From contig WOAB01000127.1 in assembly GCA_027886185.1 (NCBI GenBank), positions 1-64,000 of the forward strand: a stretch of 64,000 nucleotides of DNA, in the 5' to 3' direction. The notes under the pieces were generated by a model. It had not been told where the DNA came from. It saw nothing but the letters and a program-made list of their open reading frames with translations, and searched no databases. Numbering within the stretch: position 1 is the stretch's first letter; every line of letters starts with the position of its first letter. Origin of the DNA: Rheum nobile. Lineage: Eukaryota; Streptophyta; Magnoliopsida; Caryophyllales; Polygonaceae. Both the position numbers and the translations under genes were made by a program. This document shows positions 10,909 through 22,846 of the stretch, piece after piece.

Positions 10909-12764
10909 TTACTCTTCCTTCTTGTGAGAAAGCCGTGCCCGGTGTCTGAGTTCAGCCCTTTTCCACCGCACGATTAGAGTACACAATGAAAAGAGTGTGT
11001 TGATCTGCAGGTAATGTATTGAAAGCCCACAGTGAGCTCTTCATATTTAAGATTCTGGGTATCAATTATATTAAGGATTCAGGCGCCACTCACCAAGATT
11101 ATCATCGAGATAATAAGAAGAGGGCCGGACCAAAGTGTTGAGAGGAAGACACCTTGTGAGTCAAAGTAGTTCTGAGTTGCAAAGATTTTCCAATGCTCGC
11201 CTAAGAATCTGTTGAGCCTTTCAGCAAGATACACACTTGACACTACATTATATGAGCTAGTATTATAATTCATCATAATGAAAATCTTAACAGGTGCAAA
11301 ACTCATATGTTGAAGAATGGAAGACCATGCATACATGTGCACCAAGGCACCAACTGGATACGAATGAAAAACACACACAATCCAACAAAGCACCCCCACA
11401 AAATATTTAAAAAAAATGAGAAGGTGTTATTTGACAAATTATAGAGGCTGAATCTTTTAAGTTAATACTTATTGCTGGTCTAGATTGAAGGGAAGAGGAA
11501 ATTGGTGACTGCATCAGTTAGCTCAGCTTCATTTAATTCCAAAATGTTTAACACTAGCCTATATCTCTCTTAATGAAGCTGATCTAAACAAACCCTAGAA
11601 CTGATACACTTGTCAAAAATACAATCATATAAGAGCACTGTACATTCTTCACAAAGCTCAAACAAGTCAACAAGAATATAGCAGCAGGAATTCATAAACT
11701 TAAGCAGAAGGAATGACAATATACATAGTAGAAAACTTACATGACAGAAGGAACAAACACATTTGGAAGTTGAAATGCCTCCTTGAGAGTATTGTCATCA
11801 GTAACAGCAGAATGTGGAAGCCTATTAAGCCCATCAGAAAAGGTTCCTGCAGAACAAAGAACATGGAGATGTCACTCCAATTTCAAGATAATACACGGAG
11901 GATACCTGAAGGCTGAAGTACTTACAACTTCACAGACAAATAGTTGAAAGAAGCAAATTTATTAGGGAGCTAATAGGGATAACAACAAGGATCAGCAACA
12001 CCTGTGAATGAAGGCACCTTTATCGGTACACCTAGCCCTAAAGGTAATTGCAACATTTTCATCAATTTTACTCATGACAAGTTTTCTGAAAAGAAAGATC
12101 ATTATGGTACACCCAGTGAATGCCAGTTTTTAGCTGGGAAACATGGCCGTTTCCCAGGTTTAAAAAAAATCAATTATGAAACCTAGCTTTAGATTGTCAG
12201 TAATCTGTAAATCCCAAAATTCCCAATCACAAACCTGAAGCCTTTTGCAGATAACAAAACTAAATTCAGCTCCGAATAATTAGCAATTTTTTTTCTGGGG
12301 GCAAGAATCAAGATCATGTTTTTTGTTAACCTTGCAGAGAATAGAACAGGTACATGACTTCTAACTCTCCGTACACAGTTGAATATAGCAATTTCAACGC
12401 AAAAATGAATCCAAAATGTATATCCAGATAGAACTTGAGCAACCCGAATGTTTCAAAATAATAACTAGGATCACAACGAAATAAAAAATTTCAACGTCAA
12501 TAGTTGCTAAAACCCTATACAAAATACAATCGTGAAGCAGCCATAACAGACGTAATAAAAGCATAGCGTGAAATAAGCACAACACAGATCCAAGGAAATA
12601 AAGAGAGACAAAAAGAAGGGCACCTTCCAATCAATGGCGTGGACGAAACCCATGAGGTTGTCGTAAGCAGGTCGGATTCCCGTCCGGAGCTCCGAACTCA
12701 ATTTCTGCACCAGATCCGCCATTTGATCCATGTGATCCTCCATAGCCGATTTCAGCTCATCCAT
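10909..12764 (-). CDS. TMEM18: TMEM18 family membrane protein, four exons, intact
   Basis: Exons on the minus strand are 12764-12624, 11846-11741, 11242-11094 and 11004-10909 (stop TAA at 10911-10909). Total is 492 nt, encoding 163 residues, the usual size for plant TMEM18. All introns start GT and end AG, and the phases join correctly (0, 1, 0). The protein starts with an acidic helical segment (residues 1-25, M-D-E-L-K-S-A-M). Then come H-A-I-D-W-K, hydrophobic membrane segments at roughly 50-68, 77-90 and 118-140, the block V-Y-L-A-E-R-L-N, the block Q-N-Y-F-D-S-Q-G-V-F, and a very basic tail ending K-K-E-E. TMEM18 proteins are small multipass proteins of the nuclear envelope/ER; the plant role is not established. 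This is the intact member of the palindromic pair. Family identification is from remembered sequence similarity. Confidence 0.9.
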
Positions 12765-12865
12765 CTCTCTGTACCCCGAGAGAACTGCAAATCTTGGAAT
12801 TTACAGTGTGCGCGAAAACTGATCTGAATCCTGGATCTGCGCTCTGCAAATTCTACCACTCTCGT

Positions 12866-13884
12866 GGAGATTGCTACTTAGAATTACAAACGTTTTATGG
12901 GCTGGGCTTTGTACAGCATTCGATTGGGCCTGAGATTGCTACTTTCGTTTTTTACTTCTTGCTTTCAGAACTTAAGCGGAACCGAACCGGAAAAATCAGA
13001 CCGGAATTTTGAGAAGATGTAAACTTGAAAAATAGACCAAAACTAGCATATGTCTTCGTGCCTTGCACAAGCCTGATTAATAAAACTTGAAATATTAACA
13101 TGTTATTAAATATTTACGAAAACTAATATGACAAATTATAAGCTTAATTTTTTGACACATAAGATGATAAGGTTTTTGTAGGATATAATTGAAAAAATAT
13201 ATATGCGGATATGTATATAAAAATGAAAAATAAATTAGGAATTTCATAGAAATAACCAAATAAGGAAATATATAAGTTTAGATTTAAGTTAGGAGAATGT
13301 TAATATGTATAATTAATTAAAAGGGAAAAATGGTTAAATTATATCACATAATTATTTAAATATCTTTAATATATATTACCACTTTTGCATCATGAATCAT
13401 ATATTACCAATTATGTTCAATTATATGTTACCAATTATATAAATTTAAGTATTAAAACTAAAAGAAGTAATGTAACTAATAAGGTAAGAGTATATTATAA
13501 ATAATTCTATTTACAAATAAGAAGAAACTAATAAGGCAAAAAATATAAAATAATCTTTGGGATGATACTATCCATATAATTAAGGTAAGTTATATTAGGT
13601 AAAAAAATAAGTAGATAAGAAGCAGAATATGTAAATATCAAAATTATGGAAGGATAAAATTGTAATTGTACTTTGATATTTGCTTATGTGGCATAGCTCA
13701 CAAACTGACACATATGAGAGATAATTAAGGCTTTAGTATATGTATATAGAACATAGGTATAGATGGTTTTGATTATGACAGAACTGAACCACAATTTTTC
13801 GGTTTAAACCCAAATCGAACCAGAATAACTAGAATTAATTTCTATTTTTCTTTATATTTTCATTTTTATAACATAAGCAAATTC
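12866..13884. other. AT-rich spacer in right arm, no gene seen
   Basis: Mirror of 386-1388, AT-rich. The segment just beyond 12764 should hold the promoter and 5' UTR of the intact TMEM18 gene. No clear TATA box could be assigned. Open frames here are short and not conserved between arms. Confidence 0.55.
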
Positions 13885-16500
13885 CTAATTTTTTTTATTA
13901 GGAAGATAATTAGGGGGGCTCTTCTATCTCGAAGTTGGCCGCCCTAGAGCATCTTGACGGATGAGATCATAAAGATCTGAAATGATTGCACTATCTTGTA
14001 AAATTGATATGTGGTAAAGATTTGATATAAAGTCAGCCATAGTATTAATTTTCCGGAATATGTGGGAGATGCGACATGATGAGAATTGTCGCAGATCAAG
14101 TAGAATATCTGACATAACAAGCTCTATTTCCCACGGCCAGTCCCATTTTCCATGTAAGGCATTGATCAAGCAAAAGTTATCGCCTTCGATCTCAATAATT
14201 GAGATCCCTGGCTGGATCCAGTCCGAATGCCATGTCGCATTGAGATAGATTCAGCTAGGGTATGAGAAATGTTCCCCAGGGCACCGTTGGCCATTGAAAC
14301 GGGTTGGCGTTCGTGGTCCCGAATAATGTATATGTATGTTGCATGTCCTTGATTATTTTTGGATGCATCGAAGTTTAGTTTATATGTGTTTGTGGATGAC
14401 TTCGTCCATTTAATGTTTTTTTCATTTTCTTCTAGTTACTGGCCTTGTATTGTTGTGTTCCACCTTTGTGTCGTTTTCCATTATGGCATTTATCCAGCCT
14501 TGTTGTTGTTTTTGAATGAAGTTTGTGAGATTCGGTATTGTGTTCTTATTTTGATCTTCGAATATTTTAAGATTTCTTTGGTACCAAATACTCCACCAAC
14601 ATATTGCTAATGTTTCCATACTTTTCAAATTTGATTTGTCTACTATTTCGTTCAGTAGTTATGTTTTTATTGTCTGTATCTATGCTACTAATTATCTGTT
14701 CTATTTGTGGGTCAATGTTTCGGAGAATATGTTTGGTATAAGAGCACCTAAACAATAAGTGTGTCAAGCTTTCTACTATATAGTTATATTGGATGCACTC
14801 TAGAAGAATAGGGATGTGCCTTTCATGTAGTTTTTATTTGGTTGGTATCCCATTTTTGCTTACTTTCCATAGGAAGTGTTTGATTATTATTATTTTTTTT
14901 GGGGGGGGGGGGTATATCGAGTTGCTAGATCCATTTAACATTTGTCTCGGATAGCCCTTTGTTTTCATAAATCATGTTTATTGCACTCTTGGTCGAAAAA
15001 TAGCCATTTCGACTGTGTTTCCAGTAAAGTCTATCTTCAAATTCATTGTTGGGTAGTTCTTTATTTGCAATAATTGTTGTGATGTCATTTTCAAAGTGTT
15101 TTTACAGTTCCTCTATTTTCCAAGTTTTGTCATGATTTATGTACGGGTCTACTGTTTCTAATTTATTTATGATAGTGGTGTCATTTGCTAGGTTGAGTAG
15201 CTTTCCAATTGGGAGTCAGATATCCTGCCAGAATTTAATAGATCTTCCATTACCTAATTCCCATTGTAGGCCCTTTTTGAATTCTGGGATGAATCTTGTT
15301 AGGTTACTCCATTGCCACGAGCAATTTGTATCTTTTTCCTTCCGTATTCTAGTATGGGTTTTGTTTTGAGGTATTTTTCCTGAATGATCTTAACCCATGT
15401 TTGTGGGTTCAGCGAGTATTTTCCAGATAAGTTTCATTTGGAGTGCTTTGTTCATGTCTTCACTTTTTCTGATTCCTAGTCCTCCCTTACATATTTCATT
15501 TCATCCTATAAGAGGTTTGTGGTTGTTATCCTTGTTCCAAAAGAATTGTCTGTTGATTGAGTCTAGTTTTTTGTATTGTACTAGCTGGTAGTGTTTGCAT
15601 AATATAGCTCGGTTGGGCAAAAAGTGTTGCCTTGATCAGAACTTCCCTACCTTCTTGTGATAGGGAATTCGCCTTCCATTTAGTGAGTTGGTTTGCTGTT
15701 TTGTCAATAAGTGACTGGAATGTGGAAATAGTTACCCTTTCATTGATAATAGGGCAGCCAAGGTACTTATCCAGGCCGTTGGAAGGTACTATATGAAAAA
15801 TCTGTTGTATTTGCGATATGGTTGTCAGGTTAGTATTTTCTTGTTACTTGAAAAGCTGATTTGTGGAAGTTGACTAGTTGCTCTGATATTTCATAGTAGT
15901 CATCAATAATTTTCTTTACTTTGTTACAACTTACTTTGTTATAAATTACTTGAAAAACTGATTTGTGGAAGTTGACTAGTTGCCCTGATATTTCGCAGAT
16001 GTCATCGGCAAAGGCTAGGAAAGGGATTTTAGTTCCTTGTCTGTTAATTTTGATTCCTATTGGGTTAGTAGCGTCAGAGGCTGCTTTTTTGCAGTTGTCG
16101 CGAAATTATTTTTGCACTTAGAATAAATAGAAAGAGAGATAGGGGGTCTCCTTGTCTAAGACCTCTCTTAGGGAAGAATTGTTTTGTGGGTCCATTATTT
16201 ACAAGGACAGAGAAAGATATGGTTTGGGTACATTCTTTTATCCAATTTATAAATTTGTTACAGAATCCAATTTTTTTGAGAGTTTGTAATAGGATTCCCA
16301 GTCTACTCTATCGTATGCTTTTTCCATGTCTAGTTTTAACGCACCCTATCATTCCTTTCCTTTTTTTGCTCGGAAGGAGTGGAATATTTTGTGTGCAATG
16401 AGTACATTATCTTGAATGTTTCTTTGTTGCATAAAAGCTCCTTGAAGTGGGTGTATTAGTTTTGGAATTATCGACTGTTTGTTGTACAATTCATTCATTC
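13885..16500 (-). pseudogene. L1-type LINE ORF2 remnant (RT, zf-RVT, RNase H)
   Basis: On the minus strand, pieces of a plant LINE ORF2 appear in order. The start of the reverse transcriptase has Q-G-A-F and I-Q-D-N (about 16445-16405). K-L-D-M-E-K-A-Y-D-R-V follows (about 16340-16299), then G-L-R-Q-G-D-P-L-S (about 16165-16115), the catalytic F-A-D-D (about 16010-15990), a zinc-knuckle-like H-L-L-F-R-C block (about 14767-14740) and an RNase H domain (14276-13924). Frames are broken repeatedly. A local tandem duplication (15844-15893 and 15948-15998) repeats the segment beside F-A-D-D. The 5' end is missing. The 3' end at about 13885 has an A-rich tail. It overlaps the outer end of the palindrome. 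Confidence 0.8.
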
Positions 16501-16504
16501 TGGT

Positions 16505-19245
16505 CGACTGCTAAAAGAAAGTATACACTCCTTCATTTCTCTCATCCCTAAATTTGATAATTCTCTTACAATTAACCATTACCATCCCATTAGCCTTTAC
16601 AACACTATCTACAAAATTATAACAAAATTTCTTGCAAATAGATTACAAGTTCTCTTACCTCGTTTAATTAGTCCCATTCAAGGTGCCTTTATTGAAGGTC
16701 ACCTTATTCAAGATAATATCGTAATAGCCCATGGAATTTTGTACTATTTTCACGCCAAGAAAAAAAGGTAAAAAGGGATAGATGACCCTTAAACTTGATA
16801 TGGAAAAAACTTAGTATAAGCTTGACTGAACTTCATTAATCAAGTCCTTCTCAAATTTGGTTTTCTCCTGAATGGGTTAAGTTACTCATGACATGCATTA
16901 CTTCTACTTCTTTTTAAGTTCTGATTAACAATGAGCCTAACAATATTTACTGGCCAACTTATGGCCTTCGCTAAGGTGATTTCACTGCACCGTTCATTTT
17001 CATACTCGCTATGGATTTTTTTCCCGAACACTTTACTTCGAATCTCAACAAGAAAATCGCAAGGTAGGTATACAACTGACTAAAAATGGTATGTGTATCT
17101 CTTTCCTCAATTTCACAGATGATACCCTAATTCTTGATAACGCATCTCACTCTAATATGATACACATTAAAAATCTACTTGATAACTTCATCCGCAAATC
17201 AGGCTTGGTTATTAATTTTCATAAAACCTCTTTTCAAACGTCCTCTAACCTAACATCTCAACAAACTGCATCTCTTGCGTCTATGTTAAATATTCATGTT
17301 ACAAGGTCTATGGAAAAATATTTAGGTATCCCTATTGTTCGAGGACGTGTAAAAAAAAGAAATGTTTTATTATTCTTTAATTAGTCTTAAAAAACAACTT
17401 TCTAAATGGAAAAGCTAACACTCTCTCACAAGCTGGAAGGTCAATTCTTATTCAATCTAATCTTCTCTCCAAAGTTAACTATTTAATGCAAAGCTTTCTA
17501 CTGTCCTCTACGATTTGTAACAACATTGCTAAAATTGATAAATATTTCTTATGGAACAAATCCAACCCAAAATACCGTTCTCTCATCACATGGGATAGAA
17601 TTTGTTGCCCTAAATCCTAAGGTGGCCTTGGTTTACACAAAGCTAAAAACATGAATAAATCTCTGAAGATGAAACTCTCGTGAAAATTACTTGTTGAATC
17701 GAATAGTATGTGAGTTCTTATTATTACTAAAAAATACTTAGGCTCCTATGACATCTTCTCTTACAAGAAAAAAAACAATGTTGGCAATTTTCAAGACTTC
17801 TTCACATTCATGATTGTTTTTAAAAAGGTATTTGTTAGGAAATTAAAAATGGTCAATCAATAAATTTCTAGACTAACATTTGGATTCCTGATTGTGATCT
17901 TCTTTCATATTTTGATAATGTTGACATCACTTTAGATGTTTCTCATTTCATAACACATGGTCGTCATTGGGATATTTCACAACTCCAAAACCTTTTCCAT
18001 CCTTTATCATTCCTAATATTCTAAAGATTCATATCCCTACAACTCCTGTTGAAGATCGTATTATTTGGAAGTTATCTCCAGATGTAAATTCTCAGTTAAC
18101 TCTGCAAGACATCTTACTCAACCCTTTTCTTCCTCTTTATTTTACGACTCCTCTTCCTGGATTTGAAAATAAAATATTCCCCCGAAAAATTGAAAAATTT
18201 CTTTGGAAAGCAGTTTCGGATTGTCTTCGTACGACAAAACGTTTAAACCGTCATTTCTATAAAGTTCATTCTCAATATAGTTTGTGTCAATTGGAGACAG
18301 AAGATGTCAAATATATATTATTTTCTTGCCCCTATACCCAACACATGATCCACAATATTCAAACTCGGTTTGGTCGGACTTTTCACTTCCAACACATAAC
18401 GAATTTTCTTACTAACCTAGAGTATTTCTAAACCTCTAATATTGAACCTGGACTCAAATATTTCTCTGGTGATGATTAGGAAAAAAGTAACTTAATAATC
18501 TTTCACAAAAAATGACAATAAAAAACAAAAACACTTTAGATCAAGCATATATCCACTACCAAAATTGGATTGCTTCTACGTCTTTTCACTCTACGAAACT
18601 TACCATAAAACGCAGTAGAATCGCCCTTCTAACAAAATTTGGAAAAAACTATCATCGGATTGGATTAAACTAAATTTCGACGAATCCAAGAAATTAGACC
18701 AGTCCTCTTATATTGGATTTATAATTCGAAACTCTGCTGGTAATATCATTTCCATAAACCGCAAACAAATATCTAATACTACTATCTTACAAACAAAAGC
18801 ATACCTGACACTCTACGGTATTCGTAAAGTCATTGCTTTAAATATAAAGAAATTAGTTTTAGAGGGAGATCATTTAATTCTTATTAACTCTATTAAAGAC
18901 ATATGGAAGATTCCATGGGAAATACATACCATTATTACCGACATCACCTCATTGTTGGATTCTTTTGACAACGTACAAGTACATCAGTGTTTCAGGGAAG
19001 CAAATCACGCGGAAGATTTCCTAGCTACTCACGACATTGGTCAGACTACAATTACGAGGATTCACTAGATTCTTACATCTACAAATCTCTTAGTTTGAGA
19101 TATTGCCACTGCTAGATATGAGTTCTTCCAATTGAACTCCATATATGATAATTACTGTAAACAGTTTGTAAAGATCATCTATTGCGATGATTCAGGATTG
19201 CCCTTCTCTTAAAGAAGGATCCTGATGTTTGTTTTGTATAAAAAA
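16505..19245 (+). pseudogene. L1-type LINE ORF2 remnant, plus strand
   Basis: It starts in the fingers of the reverse transcriptase (S-L-I-P-K, H-P-I-S-L, then Q-G-A-F and I-Q-D-N near 16678-16735). An F-T-D-D motif stands where F-A-D-D is expected (about 17111). Thumb sequence follows (17150-17700), then a zinc-knuckle-like C-P-Y-T-Q-H block (about 18325-18350) and an RNase H domain (18640-19067). Two longer open pieces are 17091-17384 and 17967-18431; the rest carries stops and shifts. The 3' tail is near 19230-19245 (TATAAAAAAAG). It is 5'-truncated and joined head to head with the minus-strand LINE at about 16500. Confidence 0.8.
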
Positions 19246-19559
19246 AGTAACAAAAATCGACCAAAAAAAACTCTCGTCGTTTGGTTGAGCGTGGAATATT
19301 TAAATTTTGCAAATTTAGTTATTTACTAGGAATTGCAAATTATTGGATTGTAGGAAATATGTTTGGTTTAAAATTATTGTTTTTTATCTTAATATAGAAA
19401 TTAAACATTTATCGTTTAAATACGCATGAAGTAATCTTACATATTTCTTCAAGCTAAGTGCAATAACTATGATTTAGAGAGGTTGTAATCTTCTGATAAA
19501 TAAACTATTGTGATTTTAATTGAATCGAACACAAAAAATATCAAACTACTTTTTGAGAA
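19246..19559. other. Short spacer, no gene seen
   Basis: AT-rich sequence between the LINE tail and the copia target site. The word GTTTGGTTGAG near 19278 resembles MITE ends, but no matching partner was found. Confidence 0.4.
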
Positions 19560-19564
19560 AGTTA

Positions 19565-21212
19565 TGTTGGGAGTGATGTAAGTTAAAAAATGGTAGCCTT
19601 CCACATCGACTTTTTTGAGGAAATTTGGGCAACATATATATGAGTTATCACTTGGGATGGTTAGATGTTTAAGGAAAGGTCTCCCCTACGCGCGCACCGC
19701 CGCTGCCGTCCGGACAGGGCGGGGCTCAAGGCTTTATGACACGTACCCAGTGTGGTGTGGTGTGGGGGTGCCACGTCTTACGAATCATACTATTTTTTTA
19801 TCAATAAAGTTTCGGATTCGTAATTTAGTTACGTATTCGTAACTTTCGGTTTTCGATTTTGCATAATCTTTCAAAATTGAATGTTGAAATCTTTTGTTTT
19901 AACTTCCATGGATTTTATGTGTTTAAAGCCCCAAGTTTTACCCCGATTTGTTAAACATTTATAATAGGGGCGAACGTACAACAGGCTAGTGGGTACAGTA
20001 GCCCCCACCGAGATTTTTTTAACTTTTTTTTTTAAATAAAGAATGGTTAATTTAATATACATTATGAAATTACTAATGGGATTGGGATTGAACTAGTTTA
20101 GGAATTTAATTAAAAATTAGGATATGTTATTTAATAAGTTTAAAACCTAGATTTTTAGATTTTAATTTTAAATATATGTAATTTTAGTTTCATAATTTGA
20201 TTATTTCATAAAATAAGAAATACTTTCCTATGATCGACACTTCACAAAATTCTAAGTCACAAATGTACGATCAAGTTTTTAATCCTAACCCACCAAGTGT
20301 TCCGAATTTGTCTAATTGTGAGGTTAATATTGATCTTGATGAGTGTCCTGCTGACCCAGGGGTAATGAAATATATTTATGAAAATGGTGTTATAAATAGT
20401 GAGAAGGTTAGACATACATATTTGTAGAAACAACATTGCTAACTTAGAAATGATGATTTTCCTATGACATTATTTGGATCTCACAAACACATTTGTTTCT
20501 GGGTGATTTAACAATTATAGTGGTTGGTAGGAATATAGTATATCAAAAGATGTTGCATTTTACTTATCACGTCATCTTTTTTAACCCTGATCGTGGGAAC
20601 CAAAGAGGTAGTGATTCATTTGTTGAAAAAGATTTAGAATTTGGAAAAAGAAAAATAACATTGATATTCATATTGGTGATCATAACTGTGCTCATACCAT
20701 GTGTGCATGTTTGTGGAGATTTAATACACCATCGACAACATATAGAAGCTAGTTTTTTTGTTTAATCATATTGAACAAAGTCAGATAGATTATCGTGCAA
20801 AATAATCTTAAACGTCTTTTAGTATTTTATATTTATTATAATAATAAATTTTTTCGCCTCCACTCAATGAAAATCATGCATCTACCCTTGTTTATAAGGA
20901 CAACGTTTTCTGGTTTTGAGAATACATGAAAAAAATTCAACTCTCTTCTCTTCTAAAAAACAAAAACGATTGTTTTGAGCATTTCGGGGATTCCAATCCA
21001 CTGTTGGTGAGTGCACACGATCGATGGGTGTTGTATGATCCTTGTGAGAAGACGTATTGTCTCACTTTGCACAACATGTCAGTGCGGAATTGCTTCTAAG
21101 GTAGTGGATTCTATATCACATCACAACAAGTTTTTGGTTCTTTGTTTTCAAGCACCCCAACATCAAGATCTGTAAGGTTTCATCTCTTCCATATTTTTGC
21201 TTTCTACTAACA
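19565..21212 (+). repeat. 5' LTR of the copia element, interrupted
   Basis: It matches 26374-27349 at start, middle (TTGAATGTTGAAATCTTTTG) and end (ATCAAGATCTGTAAG...CTACTAACA). It is interrupted by a hAT-type insertion at 19965-20890. No clear tRNA primer-binding site follows at 21213, so priming ability looks lost. Confidence 0.85.
19965..20890 (+). mobile_element. hAT transposon fragment with transposase N-terminal remnant
   Basis: 926-bp insertion inside the copia 5' LTR, flanked by TTTATAA at 19958-19964 and 20891-20897. The start is TAGGGGCGAACG, and the other end reads CAAGGGTAGATGC as reverse complement: degraded hAT-like termini. An open stretch 20230-20427 and broken frames to about 20760 resemble the N-terminal part of zinc-finger (TTF/MYM-like) hAT transposases: D-E-C-P-A-D-P-G, then F-G-S-H-K-H and W-(L)-E-like blocks. 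The catalytic domain is absent. It shares end sequence (GTAGCCCCCAC) with the 4092 and 9496 elements. Confidence 0.65.
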
Positions 21213-21241
21213 ATTTAGAAGCGATTTTGCTACAATCCAGA

Positions 21242-21499
21242 ATGGCGATGATTCCTTACTTCAAGCCGTTGTTGGATCTGTGGAAGCTTGAGCCTCTGAA
21301 TAGGAGAAACTGCAAGCGTTGGTCCCAGAAGATGATGATCTTCTTCAAGCAATTAGAGGTTGACTACGTCCTTCTTCATCCGGCTCCGAATCTTGTTGCT
21401 CCTGTTCCGCCCGCTGATCCTACTACTCTTGGTGTTATCCCCAATACTCCAGGAATGGATGGCTCTCAGGAAGGTAATTCGACTCTAACACACAACTAG
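21242..21499 (+). pseudogene. Copia gag N-terminal fragment
   Basis: An 85-codon frame begins at the ATG at 21242 (M-A-M-I-P-Y-F-K-P-L) and contains R-W-S-Q-K-M-M-I-F-F-K-Q-L-E-V-D-Y-V-L. That is the early part of a plant copia Gag (UBN2-type) domain. It stops at 21497-21499. Gag-derived sequence continues with shifts to about 21770 (K-Y-A-T-D-D-V-G-K) before a deletion joint. The CCHC knuckle is missing. Confidence 0.7.
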
Positions 21500-21770
21500 A
21501 TCTTCAAAAAATATGAAGCTTGTTTGTGGTCATCTACTGAGTCACGTTTCAAACCCTATTTTCGATCTCTTGGCTACCCACAAATCTGGAAAGGTGATGT
21601 GAAATTTTTTGGAAACTAAATATGCTACTGATGATGTTGGAAAAAGAAGTATGTCTGTGAGAAATTTATGCAATTCAAGATGGTGGACGAAAAGCCAATT
21701 ATGGCTCAAGTCCATAAGTATGAGAATTTGGTTGCTGACATCATTGGTTGCTCACATCATGCAAGAGAAT

Positions 21771-22846
21771 GAAAATGAACCTAGGAGAAGTAAAAGACAA
21801 AAGAAAGAAACTAGTTTTGTTCCTGATTTTGTGTCTGTTTTCTTGATTGAACTCAATGATTATGATGAATTGAATGAGACATTCGTTAGTCTACATATAC
21901 TAGAGGATGATCCTAAAACATATGATGAAGTTGTGACTTCATCATATGCCAGTTTCTGGAAAGATGAAATTAAGAGTGAAATAGAATCTATTATGTTCAA
22001 TCACACATGGGAACTAGTTGACATGCTTAAAGGAAACAAAGCCATTGAATGTAAGTTGATTTTTAGAAGAAGCTTAAATCAGATGGCTTTTTAGAGAGAT
22101 ATAAGTCAAGACTAGTTATAAAGGGATTCCTTATGATATGAAAGACTTAGGTGAAGCTGATGTGATTCTAGGTGTTAAAATCACTAGAACTGAAAATGGT
22201 TTCACTTCGTCTCAATCTCATTATGTAGAAAAAGTATTAAAGGAATTTGACCAATCTGATGTGGTGCTAGTAAGAACTCCTTATGATTCAAGTATGCAAT
22301 TAAAGAAGAATTGTGGTGATAGTGTATTACAAAATGAATATGCTAAGGTAATAGGGAGTTTAATGTTATTAATGAGTTGTACTCGGCCTGACATTGTTTA
22401 TGCAGTTAGTAGACTTAGTCGGTATACTAATAACCCTAGTAAGGATAATTGGTGTGCACTTAATAGATTGTTGAGATATCTAAAATGCACTATTCATTAA
22501 GGTTTGCATTTTGTTGGTTATCCTCAAGTGTTAGAGGGATATTGTGATGCAAATTGGGTAACTAATAATGATGATGTTAGCTCCACTAGTGATTATGTTT
22601 TTACATTATGTGGTGGTGTTATTTCTTGGAAAACTTATAAGTAGACTTGTATGGCTAGATCTACTATGGAATCTGAGTTCATAGCCTTAAACTTAGCATG
22701 TCAAGAGATTGAGTGGTTAAGAAGCTTATTGGTTGATTTACCCTTGTGGGGGTGTCTAACTCTTCCTATTTCTCAACATTGTGACTCACATTATGCTATT
22801 TGAGTAGCAAATAACAATGCCTATAATGGCAAGAAGAGACACATTC
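21771..22846 (+). pseudogene. Copia reverse transcriptase / RNase H fragments
   Basis: From about 21771 the frame enters the linker and start of the reverse transcriptase (W-K-D-E-I-K-S-E-I-E-S-I, then T-W-E-L-V-D). A second deletion removes the RT core. The open frame 22138-22500 resumes at M-K-D-L-G-E-A-D and runs into R-P-D-I-V-Y-A-V-S-R-L-S. RNase H follows with stops: Y-C-D-A-N-W near 22540, T-M-E-S-E-F near 22662. Coding is cut at 22846 by an inserted LTR. No Y-V-D-D box remains. Confidence 0.8.

Larger units (their letters stand above)
7126..14276 (-). repeat. Right arm of the giant inverted repeat
   Basis: Reverse-complement copy of the left arm. Reading frames are better preserved here: the TMEM18 gene is intact, and a LINE RNase H frame is open over 13924-14169, whereas the matching left-arm frame is broken by one-base changes. 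After 14276 the sequence continues as ordinary LINE sequence. The palindrome as seen therefore ends inside a LINE, but only because the window begins there. Confidence 0.95.

Noticed and set aside
13885..19245. Twin-priming inversion of a single LINE
   Set aside because: Both halves include RT, RNase H and their own 3' tails, so two elements are needed.
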